DNA of 64,000 nt from Myroides odoratus DSM 2801 (GCF_000243275.1 NZ_CM001437.1:2611812-2675811), one strand, 5' to 3'; numbered from the stretch's first letter, positions 7,301-17,486 are shown. Notes: generated from the sequence alone by a model not told the origin. A program made the numbers and translations.

Positions 7301-10243
7301 ATGAAACAAAAAAACTTTTTACTTCTCAGTATTTTACTTTTGTTGAGTAATGCTGTATTTGCTCAATACTATAAGACCCATCATATAGCGCCAGCACCAT
7401 GGCAATATTGGAGCACCGCTAATCAAATTGTAATAGGAACTTTGTCAGCAACACCTGTAGAAGTTGTATTGAAAAAAAGTGATGGAACGCTTTTAACGAC
7501 GTTAACGGTAACAGCAAACGATCCTATTGCGTATCGTTTTGTAGGAACAGCTAATACGCAGAATCGAAATGTTGTTAATACAACATATAACGATCGTGGG
7601 TTATTGGTTGAGGCAACTGAGCCTGTATTAGTGAATATGCGAAATATTGCATCAGATGCAACAGTAGGTTGGAATTCTTTAGGGGTGGAAAATATTAAAG
7701 GAAATGCCTCTTTAGTGAGTTTCGGAGAGGAAGGATTAGGTGTAGAGTTTCGTTTAGGATATTACAGACAAAGCACACAAGGATTATATGAGGATGCACC
7801 CGTTTATTCCGTAATGGCAACTGAGGATGAAACGGAGGTAGAAATACAACAAGCAACGGGTGTAATGACTTTTACACTGGAGCAAGGACAAAGTAGATTA
7901 TTTAAAGCACCCTTAGGAAGCTATTTAAAAGCAACGAAGTCTGTTGTGGTCAATGTAGGGAACTGGGGAGATACACCTAGATTGTGTGGACCAGGCGGAA
8001 TTAATGGACAAGATGGAACTTTTGACCAAGTGGCGCCTGTACATATGTTAGGAAATCGCTATTTAGTAGTTCGCGGTGAAGGTACCATTCCTAATGATAC
8101 GCAACGCAATCAATTCTTAGGATCAGAACAGAGTTTAATTGTGGCAACAAAGGATAATACAACAGTTACCATCAAGAGTTACACGCCACAAGGGATGGAA
8201 ACTGGGACAATGGTTACACAAGTATTAGCTAATGCAGGAGACTATTATTCGTTTTATCATGGGGATGGTCGAAATCCCAATTCTTCTAGTTTGGTTGTAT
8301 CAGATAACGAAGTAATTGTATACGCAGGTACAGCAGTTGAATGTGAAACGGATATTTCTACGGTGTTACCTATTGGTGGATGCGCAGGGTCAATTAATAT
8401 TCAAACCAAGAAATTCGTGAATTATAATGATGGGGGATTACCTTATATGGGATTCGCTATTATTGAGCATCCAACAGAACTTGTGTACATCAACAATCAA
8501 AATATTGAAACGCTAACTGGAAGAAATCGAGTTCCACTAGGAGATAGTGGATTATATATGATTACGTTTAATCATACATCTATTGGAAATCCAGAAAATA
8601 TTGTTCTGCGTTCTGAATTGCCTTTAACAGCTAGTTTGGTGCAACAAGGGGATGGATTTTCTATGTCTGCTTTTTTCTCTTCTTTTGGAGAGGCTGCAAA
8701 ATCGCCAATCAAAATTCAACAAAATGACAACTGCACAGTGAGAATAGAATCAGAAGAAGATTCATTGGAATATGAGTGGTTTTTTAATGGAGAATCTTTA
8801 GGGAGTACTACGGAAAATTTTATTGATGTAGCTGCGAGTGGAATGTATGCAGTGAAGATTAAAAAAGAATGTGGTTGGAGTAATATGTCACTTCCACTAG
8901 ATGTACTAGTGAAACCTTGTACAGATTTAGTTATTACGAAAAAAGTAAAATCACAAGAGGAAAGCATTGCTGTTTTTATTATTACAGTGAAAAACTTGGA
9001 TGAAATTTTTACGGATCCTAATGTGGTGGTAACTGATTTATTGCCTTCTGGATATGAGTTTGTTAGCTATGAGACTGATAAAGGAAGTTATGATGAAACG
9101 ACAGGAGAATGGAAAATTGGAGCATTAGAACCACAAGAAGAGGTTACTATTGAAATTAAAGTGAAAATCAAAAGTGGAGGGGAATATAAAAATATCGCTA
9201 CAGTAGAAGGTGATAATATCGACCCTAATCCAGATAACAATACCGATGAAGCCATTGTTGCATTAGGTAAATTAGAGTTTACTAAAAAAGTAGTGGACAA
9301 GGAATATATCCGTATAGGCGATCGTATTGAGTATGAGATTATTGTGAGAAATATTGGCGAAATTACGATTAAAGACATTGTATTGACGGATGAAAACGCG
9401 GATCCAGGGTCTTTAAGTCCTGCTACAATTTCTGTGTTGGATCCGAAAGAATCGGTAACGGTACAAGCGTACCATACCATTACTGAAGAAGACTTTAGAG
9501 CGAAAGAGGTAATTAATCAAGCTTCTTTAAAAGCGATTACCCATGGTGGAACCATGACGCAGTTGTCTGATGATCCTACTACACCACAACGCAATGATCC
9601 GACTATTGCGCCAATTTTGTATCGAGCAGATTTACATGCAGTAAAAGATGATGGTATACAGTACTATAGTCCAGGGCAACAAACAACATATACTATTGTT
9701 GTTGAAAATAAAGGACCAGGATCGGCTGTAGATGTAGAAGTCGTAGATATGATGCCAGAAGGGGTCAAACACATGGAATGGACAAGTTCTTTGGGAACAT
9801 CAGGAATAGGGGATATGATTGATGTAATTGCATTATTAGATGTGGGAGATCAAGTGACTTATCAAGTTACCTTAACCATACCAGAAAAACATACCAATGC
9901 TTTTATTAATATCGTTTCGGTTACAGCAGAAGATAATGAAGACCCAGTAGAAGCTTGTGAGAGCTGTATGGATATTAATTATCAAAAGGTATTTATTCCT
10001 AGGGGAATTTCACCGAATGGCGATGGATTGAATGATTATTTAGATTTAAGTAATTATGATGTGATTAGCCTGAAGGTGTACAATCGATTGGGAATACTAG
10101 TTTATAACGCAGGGAAGTATGAAAAGGAATGGTATGGACAATCCAATTCAGGAAATAAATTGTTGCCAGCAGGAACGTACTTCTATGTGATGCAAAATAT
10201 TTTAAATGATACGTATAGTGGATGGATTTACCTCCAGTATTAA
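7301..10243 (+). CDS. Large secreted DUF11-repeat protein with gliding-motility (type B) C-terminal domain
   Basis: The 980-aa protein has a signal peptide (MKQKNFLLLSILLLL, cleavage near VFAQ). The N-terminal 450 residues are a beta-rich region, possibly of the IgGFc-binding-like class. An Ig-like segment follows near 480-530, then three DUF11-type repeats (about 538-650, 655-770 and 774-890; typical phrases are VKNLDE, VRNIGE and VENKGPGSA). From about residue 896 it has the gliding-motility-associated C-terminal domain (IPRGISPNGDGLNDYLDL and LPAGTYFYVM). That domain is the sorting signal for type IX secretion, so the protein is expected on the cell surface as an adhesin-like filament. The gene stands alone, with its own terminator. 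Confidence 0.85.
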   Translation: MKQKNFLLLSILLLLSNAVFAQYYKTHHIAPAPWQYWSTANQIVIGTLSATPVEVVLKKSDGTLLTTLTVTANDPIAYRFVGTANTQNRNVVNTTYNDRGLLVEATEPVLVNMRNIASDATVGWNSLGVENIKGNASLVSFGEEGLGVEFRLGYYRQSTQGLYEDAPVYSVMATEDETEVEIQQATGVMTFTLEQGQSRLFKAPLGSYLKATKSVVVNVGNWGDTPRLCGPGGINGQDGTFDQVAPVHMLGNRYLVVRGEGTIPNDTQRNQFLGSEQSLIVATKDNTTVTIKSYTPQGMETGTMVTQVLANAGDYYSFYHGDGRNPNSSSLVVSDNEVIVYAGTAVECETDISTVLPIGGCAGSINIQTKKFVNYNDGGLPYMGFAIIEHPTELVYINNQNIETLTGRNRVPLGDSGLYMITFNHTSIGNPENIVLRSELPLTASLVQQGDGFSMSAFFSSFGEAAKSPIKIQQNDNCTVRIESEEDSLEYEWFFNGESLGSTTENFIDVAASGMYAVKIKKECGWSNMSLPLDVLVKPCTDLVITKKVKSQEESIAVFIITVKNLDEIFTDPNVVVTDLLPSGYEFVSYETDKGSYDETTGEWKIGALEPQEEVTIEIKVKIKSGGEYKNIATVEGDNIDPNPDNNTDEAIVALGKLEFTKKVVDKEYIRIGDRIEYEIIVRNIGEITIKDIVLTDENADPGSLSPATISVLDPKESVTVQAYHTITEEDFRAKEVINQASLKAITHGGTMTQLSDDPTTPQRNDPTIAPILYRADLHAVKDDGIQYYSPGQQTTYTIVVENKGPGSAVDVEVVDMMPEGVKHMEWTSSLGTSGIGDMIDVIALLDVGDQVTYQVTLTIPEKHTNAFINIVSVTAEDNEDPVEACESCMDINYQKVFIPRGISPNGDGLNDYLDLSNYDVISLKVYNRLGILVYNAGKYEKEWYGQSNSGNKLLPAGTYFYVMQNILNDTYSGWIYLQY

Positions 10244-10276
10244 ATTGAATTCTTACGTTTTTTAGTTTATATTTTG

Positions 10277-10311
10277 AAAAGCTGTCTTAACTTGTTAGGA
10301 CAGCTTTTTTT
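10277..10311 (+). terminator. Intrinsic terminator after the DUF11 surface protein gene
   Basis: The stem AAAAGCTGTC / GACAGCTTTT is followed by a T run. Confidence 0.85.
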
Positions 10312-10554
10312 GTTTTTGGTGCAGAAAGTAAAGTACTGTTAAGGGAATGTTGAAAAGAGATACGATTGTATTTGTTAATTAAGAGATAAAATGAAAATGT
10401 GATAAATAAAGTGAGTTTATGATTTGAATCTTTTTTTAAAACAGTATTTTTATTTCTATTTTTTCTTTTTTAGTGTTAAAGTGGGTATTAAAAATTTGTC
10501 AAATTAGGATATCTTTTTATATTTACTATAAATGAAATAAAATAAGTGTTAATT
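10312..10554. other. Non-coding leader of the FadL gene
   Basis: AT-rich and without any gene, repeat or convincing promoter box that I can support. Confidence 0.4.
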
Positions 10555-11805
10555 ATGATAAAAAAGGTATTATCATTATCCCTTCTGACGCTCATCACGG
10601 CATCTACGTATGCAGGTGGTTATCGCGTTAGTATGCAAGGAAATAGACAGCTTGCGATGGGACATGCAGGGGTGGCTGTTATTAGTAGTGGTGCTGAATC
10701 ATTATTTTTTAACCCAGGTGCATCAGTTTATCTAGAGGATAAGTTTAACTTTTCTGCTGGAATGAATTATTTGGTCGCTGATACCAAATTTCAAAATAAG
10801 ACCTATGGATGGGAAAATGACACGCGTAACCCGGGGACGCCTTTTTATCTCTATGGGACTTATAAAGCAACGGATTGGATGACGGTCGGTTTGGCGGTTT
10901 ATACGCCTTATGGAAGTGCTGTCGATTGGGATAGAGATTGGCAAGGGTCGCATTTGGTGAATAACATCGATTTAAAGGCCTTCTACTTCCAGCCAACGGT
11001 TGCTTTCAAGGTAAGTAAGCACTTCAGTTTTGGTGGGGGACCTATCTTCGTAAATGGAGGGGTTACATTTGATCGAAACGTATCGCGTAGTATGACCGAT
11101 GAGCAAGGAAAAAGAACAAGTGTAGATATCGAAGCGAAAAATGTTACCGCTTGGGGATGGACTGCAGGTTATTTGGTAAATGTGGATGATCACTTGCGTT
11201 TTGGATTAAACTACCGTTCTAAAATCATCATGAAAGAAACTAGTGGAAAAGCTAAATTCTCTAATGTTCCTGGTTTTGGAAAAGACTTGTTTAAAGATGG
11301 GAAAATCAAAGCAGAAATGCCGTTGCCAGCTGAGTTAACAGTAGGGGCTTCCTATACTTGGGATAAATGGGTATTTGCCTTTGACTACAATAGAACATTC
11401 TGGAAAGTATATGATGCTCTGGTGATTGAATTCGTTGATAGTGCAGTGCCAACATCAGTAAATCCTAGAAATTATAAAGATTCAAGTACATACCGTGTAG
11501 GGGCACAATACAGTGTAAATGAACAATTGACTCTACGTGCTGGGTGGTATTATGATGAAAGTCCTGTGCAAAAAGGATACTTTGCACCAGAAACACCTAG
11601 AAATGATTCGCGTGCGTATACCGGAGGTTTAACCTATAAATTTAAAAACGGAATTGGGGTGGATCTAGTATTCTCTTACTTACACTTTAGCGATACCAAT
11701 AGTTCGTACGATTATTTTCAAGAGGATGGACAAAACGTGTCTTTTGGAGGAACGTATAAATCTGCTGTAACAAGTGGTGGTGTAGGAATTACGTATAGTT
11801 TTTAA
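10555..11805 (+). CDS. OmpP1/FadL-family outer-membrane transporter
   Basis: The 416-aa protein has a signal peptide (MIKKVLSLSLLTLITAS, cleavage near TYA-GG). Its mature N-terminus, GGYRVSMQGNRQLAMGHAG, is the plug segment typical of FadL/OMPP1 channels, and a 14-strand-type barrel follows, ending in an aromatic residue (GVGITYSF). FadL-type channels take up long-chain fatty acids or other hydrophobic compounds. The start is the ATG at 10555; an in-frame GTG at 10546 gives a poorer signal peptide. The gene lies 18 bases before a GDSL lipase-like lipoprotein, which fits lipid capture and hydrolysis at the surface. Confidence 0.88.
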   Translation: MIKKVLSLSLLTLITASTYAGGYRVSMQGNRQLAMGHAGVAVISSGAESLFFNPGASVYLEDKFNFSAGMNYLVADTKFQNKTYGWENDTRNPGTPFYLYGTYKATDWMTVGLAVYTPYGSAVDWDRDWQGSHLVNNIDLKAFYFQPTVAFKVSKHFSFGGGPIFVNGGVTFDRNVSRSMTDEQGKRTSVDIEAKNVTAWGWTAGYLVNVDDHLRFGLNYRSKIIMKETSGKAKFSNVPGFGKDLFKDGKIKAEMPLPAELTVGASYTWDKWVFAFDYNRTFWKVYDALVIEFVDSAVPTSVNPRNYKDSSTYRVGAQYSVNEQLTLRAGWYYDESPVQKGYFAPETPRNDSRAYTGGLTYKFKNGIGVDLVFSYLHFSDTNSSYDYFQEDGQNVSFGGTYKSAVTSGGVGITYSF

Positions 11806-11823
11806 TGATTAAAGAGATTTAAA

Positions 11824-13446
11824 ATGAAAAGAAAATATTTATATATAGCGCCACTTTTAGCTGTTATAGCTGCAGGATGTGAGCCTTCTATTAAAGATGA
11901 AATCAATTCAGGGACTTACTATGCTGGTGAAGCTGATTTTTCTTCTTATGTGGCTATTGGAAATTCTCTGACCGCTGGATATATGGATGGAACTTTGTAT
12001 CGCTCTGGACAACAAAATTCATTTCCAAATATCTTAGCACAACAGTTTAAAGTTGTAGGAGGTGGACCATTTACTCAACCACCTTTGGATGATGATACAA
12101 ACGATGTAGGAGGGATGTTGATTAATGGAAATCCATTACCTGGTTTTGATACTAAATTAGTGATGAATATGTCTACCAGTAGTCCCGAAAATAAAAAGGG
12201 AACTGTGACTTTAGATGTAAATAAAAGAGCGCAAAAGGCTTATCATAATGCAGGTGTTCCTGGAGCAAAAACATTTCATTTGATTGCACCAGGATATGGT
12301 AGTATGAACAATTTATTGACAGGAAAGGCAAATCCTTATTTTGTTCGTACGGCTACTTCTGATGAGACAACGGTAATGGCAGATGTCATGACGTTAAAAC
12401 CTACGTTTTTTACCAACTGGATTGGAGCAAATGACGTATTGGCTTATGCGACTTCAGGAGGAGAAGGTTTAGATCAAAATGAACAAGCGAATGGAACAGA
12501 TCTTACGCAATATGGAGGAAATGATATTACGCATGTAGGTGTATTTAAAATGGCATATGAAGGAATTGTAAATACACTAGTTAGTGGTGGTGCAAAAGGA
12601 GTAGTAGCAACTGTACCTGATGTGACAACCATTCCGTTTTTTACAACAGTTCCTTACAATCCAATAACATCAGCGGCTATCGTTCAGCCTGGACAAAACG
12701 AAGATGCTGTTTTTGGTCAGTTGAATCTATTGATTGGAATGTTTAAAGAGGTTTTAACTCAATTAGGGCAAGGTGATCGTCTACAGTTGTTGGATAAAAC
12801 GAAAGCGAATCCGCTACTTATTCAAGATAAATCATTGGATAATTTGGAGCCACAATTAAATGTGATCATAAAAATGTTAGTGGATTCAGGTAAGTTTCCA
12901 ATTAAATTATCTGATCAAGAAATTGCGTTTATCGCCAAAGGCTTTGGTCAAGCAAGACATGCAACAGCAAAAGATTTAATGTTGTTGACAAGTAGAGCGC
13001 AAATTGGTGGTGCATTACCTTCGACAGGTAAACCAGAAATGGATGCTATGTTGAAAAAGGGAATTACCTATCCAATCGACGATAAATTTGTATTGAATGT
13101 GGTAGAGCAAGAAAAAGTACAAGCAGCTACCAATGCATTTAATTCAATTATCAAAAATGTGGCGAATGAAAAAGGATTAGCTGTTGCGGATATGAATGAT
13201 TTGTTGCGCAAAGCAGTTAGTGGATTGAGAGTGGAAGATGGTCAGATTTATACGGCAGATTATTTTAAAGGAATGGGGAACTTAAATACCGTTATGTTTT
13301 CATTAGATGGTGTACATTTGAACCCTAGAGGGTATGCGTTTATCGCAGCTGAAATTTTACGTGTGATTAACAAGCACTATAAAGCAAATATTCCTCTAGT
13401 GAATCCTGCTGTTTATCCAGGGCCAACCTTAGTTTTGCAAAATTAA
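11824..13446 (+). CDS. SGNH/GDSL-hydrolase lipoprotein
   Basis: The 540-aa protein has a lipoprotein signal (lipobox AAGC, Cys19) and SGNH-hydrolase blocks: block I AIGNSLTAGY with the nucleophile Ser48, a block III-like GANDVL, and block V DGVHLNPRGY with Asp495 and His498 as the catalytic pair. The usual Asp of GDSL is Asn here, a variation common in the Bacteroidota branch. It probably cleaves lipid or carbohydrate esters at the outer membrane. Co-transcription with the FadL-type channel (18-base gap) suggests the released acyl chains enter through that channel, which is an inference from context. Confidence 0.85.
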   Translation: MKRKYLYIAPLLAVIAAGCEPSIKDEINSGTYYAGEADFSSYVAIGNSLTAGYMDGTLYRSGQQNSFPNILAQQFKVVGGGPFTQPPLDDDTNDVGGMLINGNPLPGFDTKLVMNMSTSSPENKKGTVTLDVNKRAQKAYHNAGVPGAKTFHLIAPGYGSMNNLLTGKANPYFVRTATSDETTVMADVMTLKPTFFTNWIGANDVLAYATSGGEGLDQNEQANGTDLTQYGGNDITHVGVFKMAYEGIVNTLVSGGAKGVVATVPDVTTIPFFTTVPYNPITSAAIVQPGQNEDAVFGQLNLLIGMFKEVLTQLGQGDRLQLLDKTKANPLLIQDKSLDNLEPQLNVIIKMLVDSGKFPIKLSDQEIAFIAKGFGQARHATAKDLMLLTSRAQIGGALPSTGKPEMDAMLKKGITYPIDDKFVLNVVEQEKVQAATNAFNSIIKNVANEKGLAVADMNDLLRKAVSGLRVEDGQIYTADYFKGMGNLNTVMFSLDGVHLNPRGYAFIAAEILRVINKHYKANIPLVNPAVYPGPTLVLQN

Positions 13447-13457
13447 AAATGATATAA

Positions 13458-13814
13458 ATGAGTTTTATAGTTCGATTATTAGTTACAACAGCTTTAGTTG
13501 TTTTTCTTTGTTGGCTGTTGCCTGGTGTACACGTGGTAGGATGGACTTCCGCTTTATGGGTGGCTGTAGTGATGGGATTGCTGAATATGTTCTTGAGACC
13601 AGTTCTAGTATTTATGACACTACCTGCTACAATAGTTACCATGGGGCTGTTTCTGTTCGTTATTAATGCAATCATTATCATGTTGAGTGCTTATTTCGTT
13701 GACGGATTTCAGGTGAATGGATTTTGGTATGCCCTATTATTCAGTTTAATCTTAGCGTTTTGTCAATCAATCGTAAATGGGATTCTGCAAAATGGCGAGC
13801 CAAGAAAGAGATAA
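13458..13814 (+). CDS. Phage_holin_4_2 / YvlD-type small membrane protein
   Basis: The 118-aa, very hydrophobic protein has about four membrane helices. The sequence (GLLNMFLRPVLVFMTLPATI and DGFQVNGFWYALLFSLIL) matches the YvlD/Phage_holin_4_2 family. Despite the family name this is a common chromosomal inner-membrane protein of unknown role, not evidence of a prophage. It follows the GDSL gene by 11 bases and is probably its operon partner. Confidence 0.82.
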   Translation: MSFIVRLLVTTALVVFLCWLLPGVHVVGWTSALWVAVVMGLLNMFLRPVLVFMTLPATIVTMGLFLFVINAIIIMLSAYFVDGFQVNGFWYALLFSLILAFCQSIVNGILQNGEPRKR

Positions 13815-13849
13815 AAAATTTAATAGTTGAAAGACAAACACTTAAAAAG

Positions 13850-13880
13850 TTGGACGGGTTGTAAAAATAATTTATTTTTG
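13850..13880 (+). promoter_or_regulatory. Promoter of tig
   Basis: TTG at 13850-13852 and TATTTTTG at 13873-13880 are separated by 20 bases, a full match to the Bacteroidota consensus. The tig ATG is 33 bases further on. Confidence 0.78.
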
Positions 13881-13912
13881 CAACCCAATTTTATATGTAA
13901 ATACATCAAAAA

Positions 13913-15238
13913 ATGAATATTACAAGAAATAATGTAGATGCTCTTAATGCAATTGTTACTATTGAACTTGCAAAAGAAGATTACCAAGGTAATGTAGATA
14001 CTGTGTTATCTAACTATAAAAAGAACGCTAACGTTCCTGGATTTAGAAAAGGTGCTGTACCGATGAGTTTGATTCAAAAACAATACGGAAAATCTGTATT
14101 GTTCGAAGAAGTAAACAAAATGTTGCAAGAGAAATTGAATAACTATCTTGTAGATGAAAAATTAGATATTTTAGGAAATCCTCTTCCAGTAATGAGCGAA
14201 AACTTTGACTGGGATGCTGATGTATTAAAATTTGATTTCGAATTAGGATTGGCTCCTGAGTTTACTGTTGACTTAGAAGGAAAAACTAAGGTGACTAAAT
14301 TTAATATCGTTGCTGATGAGGCGATGTTAGAGGAACAAGTAGAGTATATCCAAAAACAATACGGAAAATTAGTATCGAAAGAGGCAGTTGAAGAAACTTC
14401 TGAGTTAGTTGGTACTTTTACAAATGAAGAAGAAGGAATCAACAAAGAGGTTACAATCGCTGTTGCTGATTTCAGAACAAAAACAAACCAAAAGAAATTC
14501 TTAAACAAAAAAGTTGGTGATCAAGTTACGGTTAACACAAAAGGGTTATTCGAAGACGATCACAAATTAATGGATGTTTTAGGAATTGATCACGATCAAG
14601 TTCACGGATTAGAAGTTGATGTTGTGTTTACAATCAACGAAATCAACGAGTCTGAAAAGGCAGAATTAAACCAAGAGCTTTTCGATAAATTATTTGGACA
14701 AGATGTTGTCACTTCAGTAGAGCAATTGAAAGAAAAAATCAAAGAAGATGCTGAAAAACAATTCGCTTCTCAAGCAGATCAAAAATTCTTAAATGACGTT
14801 TTTGAATCATTGTTAGAAACTACTTCTTTTGAATTACCTGCAACATTCTTGAAAAAATGGTTAATGACGGCTGGTGAGACTCCAATGACTGCTGAACAAG
14901 CAGCTGAGGAATACGAAAAATCAGAAAAAGGTTTACGTTACCAATTAATTGAAGGTAAAGTAATGACTCAATATGAGTTACAATTAACTTTCGAAGATAT
15001 TAAAGCATACACAACAAAATTAATCAAAGAACAGTTGGCTCAATTTGGTCAAACTGAACCAGATGATAAAACAGTTGAAGATATCGTTGCAAGAGTAATG
15101 TCTAACCAAGATGAGGTAAGACGTATTTCTGAACAAGCAATGAATGAGAAAATGTTAGCTTTATTCACAGACAAAGTAAAAGCAAACGTGAAAGAAGTTT
15201 CTTACAAAGATTTCGTTAAGGAAATGTACGGAGAATAA
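13913..15238 (+). CDS. tig: Trigger factor
   Basis: The 441-aa ribosome-associated chaperone begins with the N-terminal ribosome-binding domain, whose signature is PGFRKGAVPMSLIQKQYG (about residues 42-60). A shortened, divergent middle region (about 150-245) follows in place of a clear FKBP active site, as is usual in Bacteroidota. The C-terminal SurA-like helical domain is rich in Glu and Lys. Trigger factor binds nascent chains at the exit tunnel. The gene has its own promoter and terminator and precedes clpP-clpX, the order tig-clpP-clpX found in many bacteria. Confidence 0.95.
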   Translation: MNITRNNVDALNAIVTIELAKEDYQGNVDTVLSNYKKNANVPGFRKGAVPMSLIQKQYGKSVLFEEVNKMLQEKLNNYLVDEKLDILGNPLPVMSENFDWDADVLKFDFELGLAPEFTVDLEGKTKVTKFNIVADEAMLEEQVEYIQKQYGKLVSKEAVEETSELVGTFTNEEEGINKEVTIAVADFRTKTNQKKFLNKKVGDQVTVNTKGLFEDDHKLMDVLGIDHDQVHGLEVDVVFTINEINESEKAELNQELFDKLFGQDVVTSVEQLKEKIKEDAEKQFASQADQKFLNDVFESLLETTSFELPATFLKKWLMTAGETPMTAEQAAEEYEKSEKGLRYQLIEGKVMTQYELQLTFEDIKAYTTKLIKEQLAQFGQTEPDDKTVEDIVARVMSNQDEVRRISEQAMNEKMLALFTDKVKANVKEVSYKDFVKEMYGE

Positions 15239-15263
15239 TTCTTTCCTGAAAAATAAGTATATT

Positions 15264-15300
15264 TGAGCGTCTATTTGAATGAATAGACGCTCATTTTTTT
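15264..15300 (+). terminator. Intrinsic terminator between tig and clpP
   Basis: A 12-bp stem (TGAGCGTCTATT / AATAGACGCTCA) with a short loop is followed by seven T. The clpP start is only 22 bases further on, so some read-through is likely. Confidence 0.85.
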
Positions 15301-15321
15301 AATCATAAAAAGAAATAATTT

Positions 15322-15981
15322 ATGGACTACGGAAAAGAATTTCAAAAATACGCCACCAAACATCACGGTATAAATAGCATGTATTACGATAAAATCGTAA
15401 GTAGTATGACTCCTTACATCATTGAAGAACGTCAAATGAATGTCGCTTCGATGGATGTTTTCTCTCGCCTTATGATGGATCGTATCATCTTTTTAGGAAC
15501 TGCAATTGACGATTATGTGGCAAACATCATCCAAGCGCAATTGTTGTTCTTGTCTAGTGTAGATAATGAAAAAGATATTAGTATTTACGTGAATTCTCCT
15601 GGTGGAGGAGTATATGCTGGTTTAGGTATTTATGATACCATGCAATTTATTAAACCGGATGTAGCTACAATTTGTACAGGTATGGCTGCTTCTATGGGAG
15701 CTGTTTTACTATGTGCAGGAGCGGATGGTAAACGATCTGCTTTACCACATTCACGTGTGATGATTCACCAACCATTAGGTGGGGCACAAGGTCAGGCATC
15801 TGATATTGAAATCACAGCAAGAGAGATATTAAAATTAAAAGACGAATTGTACCAAATTATAGCAAAACACTCAGGTCAAACGATGGAGAAAGTACATCAC
15901 GATAGCGATAGAGACTATTGGATGATTGCTCAAGAAGCGAAAGCTTATGGTATGATTGATGAGGTTCTAATTAGAGAATAA
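15322..15981 (+). CDS. clpP: ATP-dependent Clp protease proteolytic subunit
   Basis: The 219-aa serine peptidase forms the tetradecameric ClpP barrel. The catalytic triad is visible at Ser124 (GMAASMGAV), His149 (SRVMIHQP) and Asp198 (SDRDYWM). The spacings of 25 and 74 residues equal those of E. coli ClpP. An N-terminal extension of about 25 residues is longer than the E. coli propeptide. It is followed by clpX after two bases, so subunit and unfoldase are made together. Confidence 0.97.
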   Translation: MDYGKEFQKYATKHHGINSMYYDKIVSSMTPYIIEERQMNVASMDVFSRLMMDRIIFLGTAIDDYVANIIQAQLLFLSSVDNEKDISIYVNSPGGGVYAGLGIYDTMQFIKPDVATICTGMAASMGAVLLCAGADGKRSALPHSRVMIHQPLGGAQGQASDIEITAREILKLKDELYQIIAKHSGQTMEKVHHDSDRDYWMIAQEAKAYGMIDEVLIRE

Positions 15982-15983
15982 AT

Positions 15984-17225
15984 ATGGCTAAAGAAGAGAT
16001 GAGATGTTCCTTTTGCGGACGTCCAAAATCGGAAACAAATATTCTTATCGCAGGTATTGATGCGCATATTTGTGATCGTTGTGTGGACCAAGCCTATGGA
16101 ATTGTTCTTGAAGAAGAAGATGCAAAACATTTAGAAGGTCTATCCAATGAATTATTGCTGAAAAAGCCAATGGAAATCCGTGCTTTTTTAGATGAATATG
16201 TGATTGGTCAAGATCAAACAAAAAAAGTAATGGCTGTAGCGGTTTATAATCACTACAAACGCTTGTTACAAGAGATGAATGGAGAGGATGAGGATATTGA
16301 AATCGAGAAGAGTAATATCTTGATGGTTGGACAGACGGGAACTGGAAAGACATTGGTGGCAAAAACAATTGCGAAGATGTTGAATGTGCCGTTGGCTATT
16401 GTAGATGCTACAGTATTGACAGAAGCAGGATATGTAGGAGAGGATGTGGAAGGTATCTTAACTAAATTGCTACAAGCAGCAGATTACGATGTTGAAAAAG
16501 CAGAGCGCGGTATTATCTTTATTGATGAGATTGATAAGATTGCCCGTAAAAGCGATAATCCTTCTATTACACGTGATGTGTCAGGTGAAGGGGTGCAACA
16601 AGCACTGTTGAAACTGTTGGAAGGAAGTGTGGTGAATGTTCCACCTAAAGGAGGAAGAAAACATCCAGATCAAAAGTTTATTGAGGTTAATACTAAAAAT
16701 ATTCTTTTTATTGCGGGAGGTGCATTTGATGGAATCGAGCGTATTATTTCGAAGCGTTTGAATTTCCAATCTGTAGGATATGGATCAATCAAAGAAGGAG
16801 AAAAAGTAGACCGTACGAACTTGATGCAGTATATTATTCCGAAAGATGTCAAAGACTTTGGTCTAATACCTGAAATTATCGGTCGTTTGCCTGTTTTAAC
16901 GTATATGAACCCGTTGGATAGGGAAACACTAAGAGCGATCCTTACAGAGCCTAAAAATGCGTTAATCAAACAGTATGAGAAATTGTTCGATATGGACGGT
17001 ATTACTTTTTCTATTACAGATGAAGCTTTAGATTATATTGTAGATAAGGCATTAGAATACAAACTCGGTGCAAGAGGATTGCGTTCGCTTTGCGAGGCTA
17101 TTTTAACGGATGCGATGTATGAGCTACCAAGTAAAGAGGAAGTGAAGGAATTGGTTGTTGATCGTGCTTATACAGAGCAGGCATTGAATAAAAATTTAAT
17201 GCAAAGATTAGAAGCAGCAAGTTAA
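15984..17225 (+). CDS. clpX: ClpX, ATP-dependent unfoldase subunit of ClpXP
   Basis: The 413-aa AAA+ protein has an N-terminal zinc-binding domain (Cys8, Cys11, Cys30, Cys33), a Walker A motif GQTGTGKT at 116-123, a Walker B with IDEID around 180-184, a GYVGEDVE pore-region motif and the sensor-2 segment GARGLRS. It unfolds tagged substrates and feeds them to ClpP, encoded two bases upstream. A terminator follows. All expected motifs are intact. Confidence 0.97.
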   Translation: MAKEEMRCSFCGRPKSETNILIAGIDAHICDRCVDQAYGIVLEEEDAKHLEGLSNELLLKKPMEIRAFLDEYVIGQDQTKKVMAVAVYNHYKRLLQEMNGEDEDIEIEKSNILMVGQTGTGKTLVAKTIAKMLNVPLAIVDATVLTEAGYVGEDVEGILTKLLQAADYDVEKAERGIIFIDEIDKIARKSDNPSITRDVSGEGVQQALLKLLEGSVVNVPPKGGRKHPDQKFIEVNTKNILFIAGGAFDGIERIISKRLNFQSVGYGSIKEGEKVDRTNLMQYIIPKDVKDFGLIPEIIGRLPVLTYMNPLDRETLRAILTEPKNALIKQYEKLFDMDGITFSITDEALDYIVDKALEYKLGARGLRSLCEAILTDAMYELPSKEEVKELVVDRAYTEQALNKNLMQRLEAAS

Positions 17226-17266
17226 AAAAGAAGGATTAATCTTTAGATTGATTGATATGAAAATAG

Positions 17267-17301
17267 AAGGAGTTTAGTTTGAATACTAGGCTCCTTTTTT
17301 T
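17267..17301 (+). terminator. Terminator of clpPX
   Basis: An imperfect hairpin (AAGGAG / CTCCTT with an inner TAGT/ACTA pairing) is followed by seven T. Confidence 0.65.
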
Positions 17302-17366
17302 ATATAGCTATCGAAAGGAATGGTTGTTCAAAAGTAAAGTGGAAAAATAGTGTGGAGTATAAGTAT

Positions 17367-17399
17367 AAAAAAAGTCCCAAGCATTCACTTGGGACTTTT
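17367..17399 (-). terminator. Terminator of tRNA-Leu copy 1
   Basis: A 12-bp stem (AAAAGTCCCAAG / CTTGGGACTTTT) is followed on the minus strand by a T run. The same hairpin recurs at 18077-18111 and at 28375-28407. Confidence 0.85.
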
Positions 17400-17400
17400 G

Positions 17401-17486
17401 TACTCGAGGCGGGACTTGAACCCGCACGAACATTACTGTTCACTGGATTTTAAGTCCAGCGTGTCTACCACTTCCACCACTCGAGC
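17401..17486 (-). tRNA. tRNA-Leu (anticodon UAA), copy 1
   Basis: The 86-nt gene folds as a class II tRNA with acceptor stem GCTCGAG, a long variable arm, and an anticodon loop reading CTTAAAA, hence UAA for leucine. The T-arm GGGTTCAAGTCCC is intact. CCA is not encoded. It looks identical to the copies at 18113 and 31391. Confidence 0.95.

Noticed and set aside
10732..11193. Several minus-strand frames of 73-83 aa inside the FadL gene
   Set aside because: They lie fully within a conserved gene on the other strand and have no coding character.
13458..13814. Prophage holin
   Set aside because: The family name includes holin, but the protein is a chromosomal YvlD-type membrane protein and there are no phage genes nearby.
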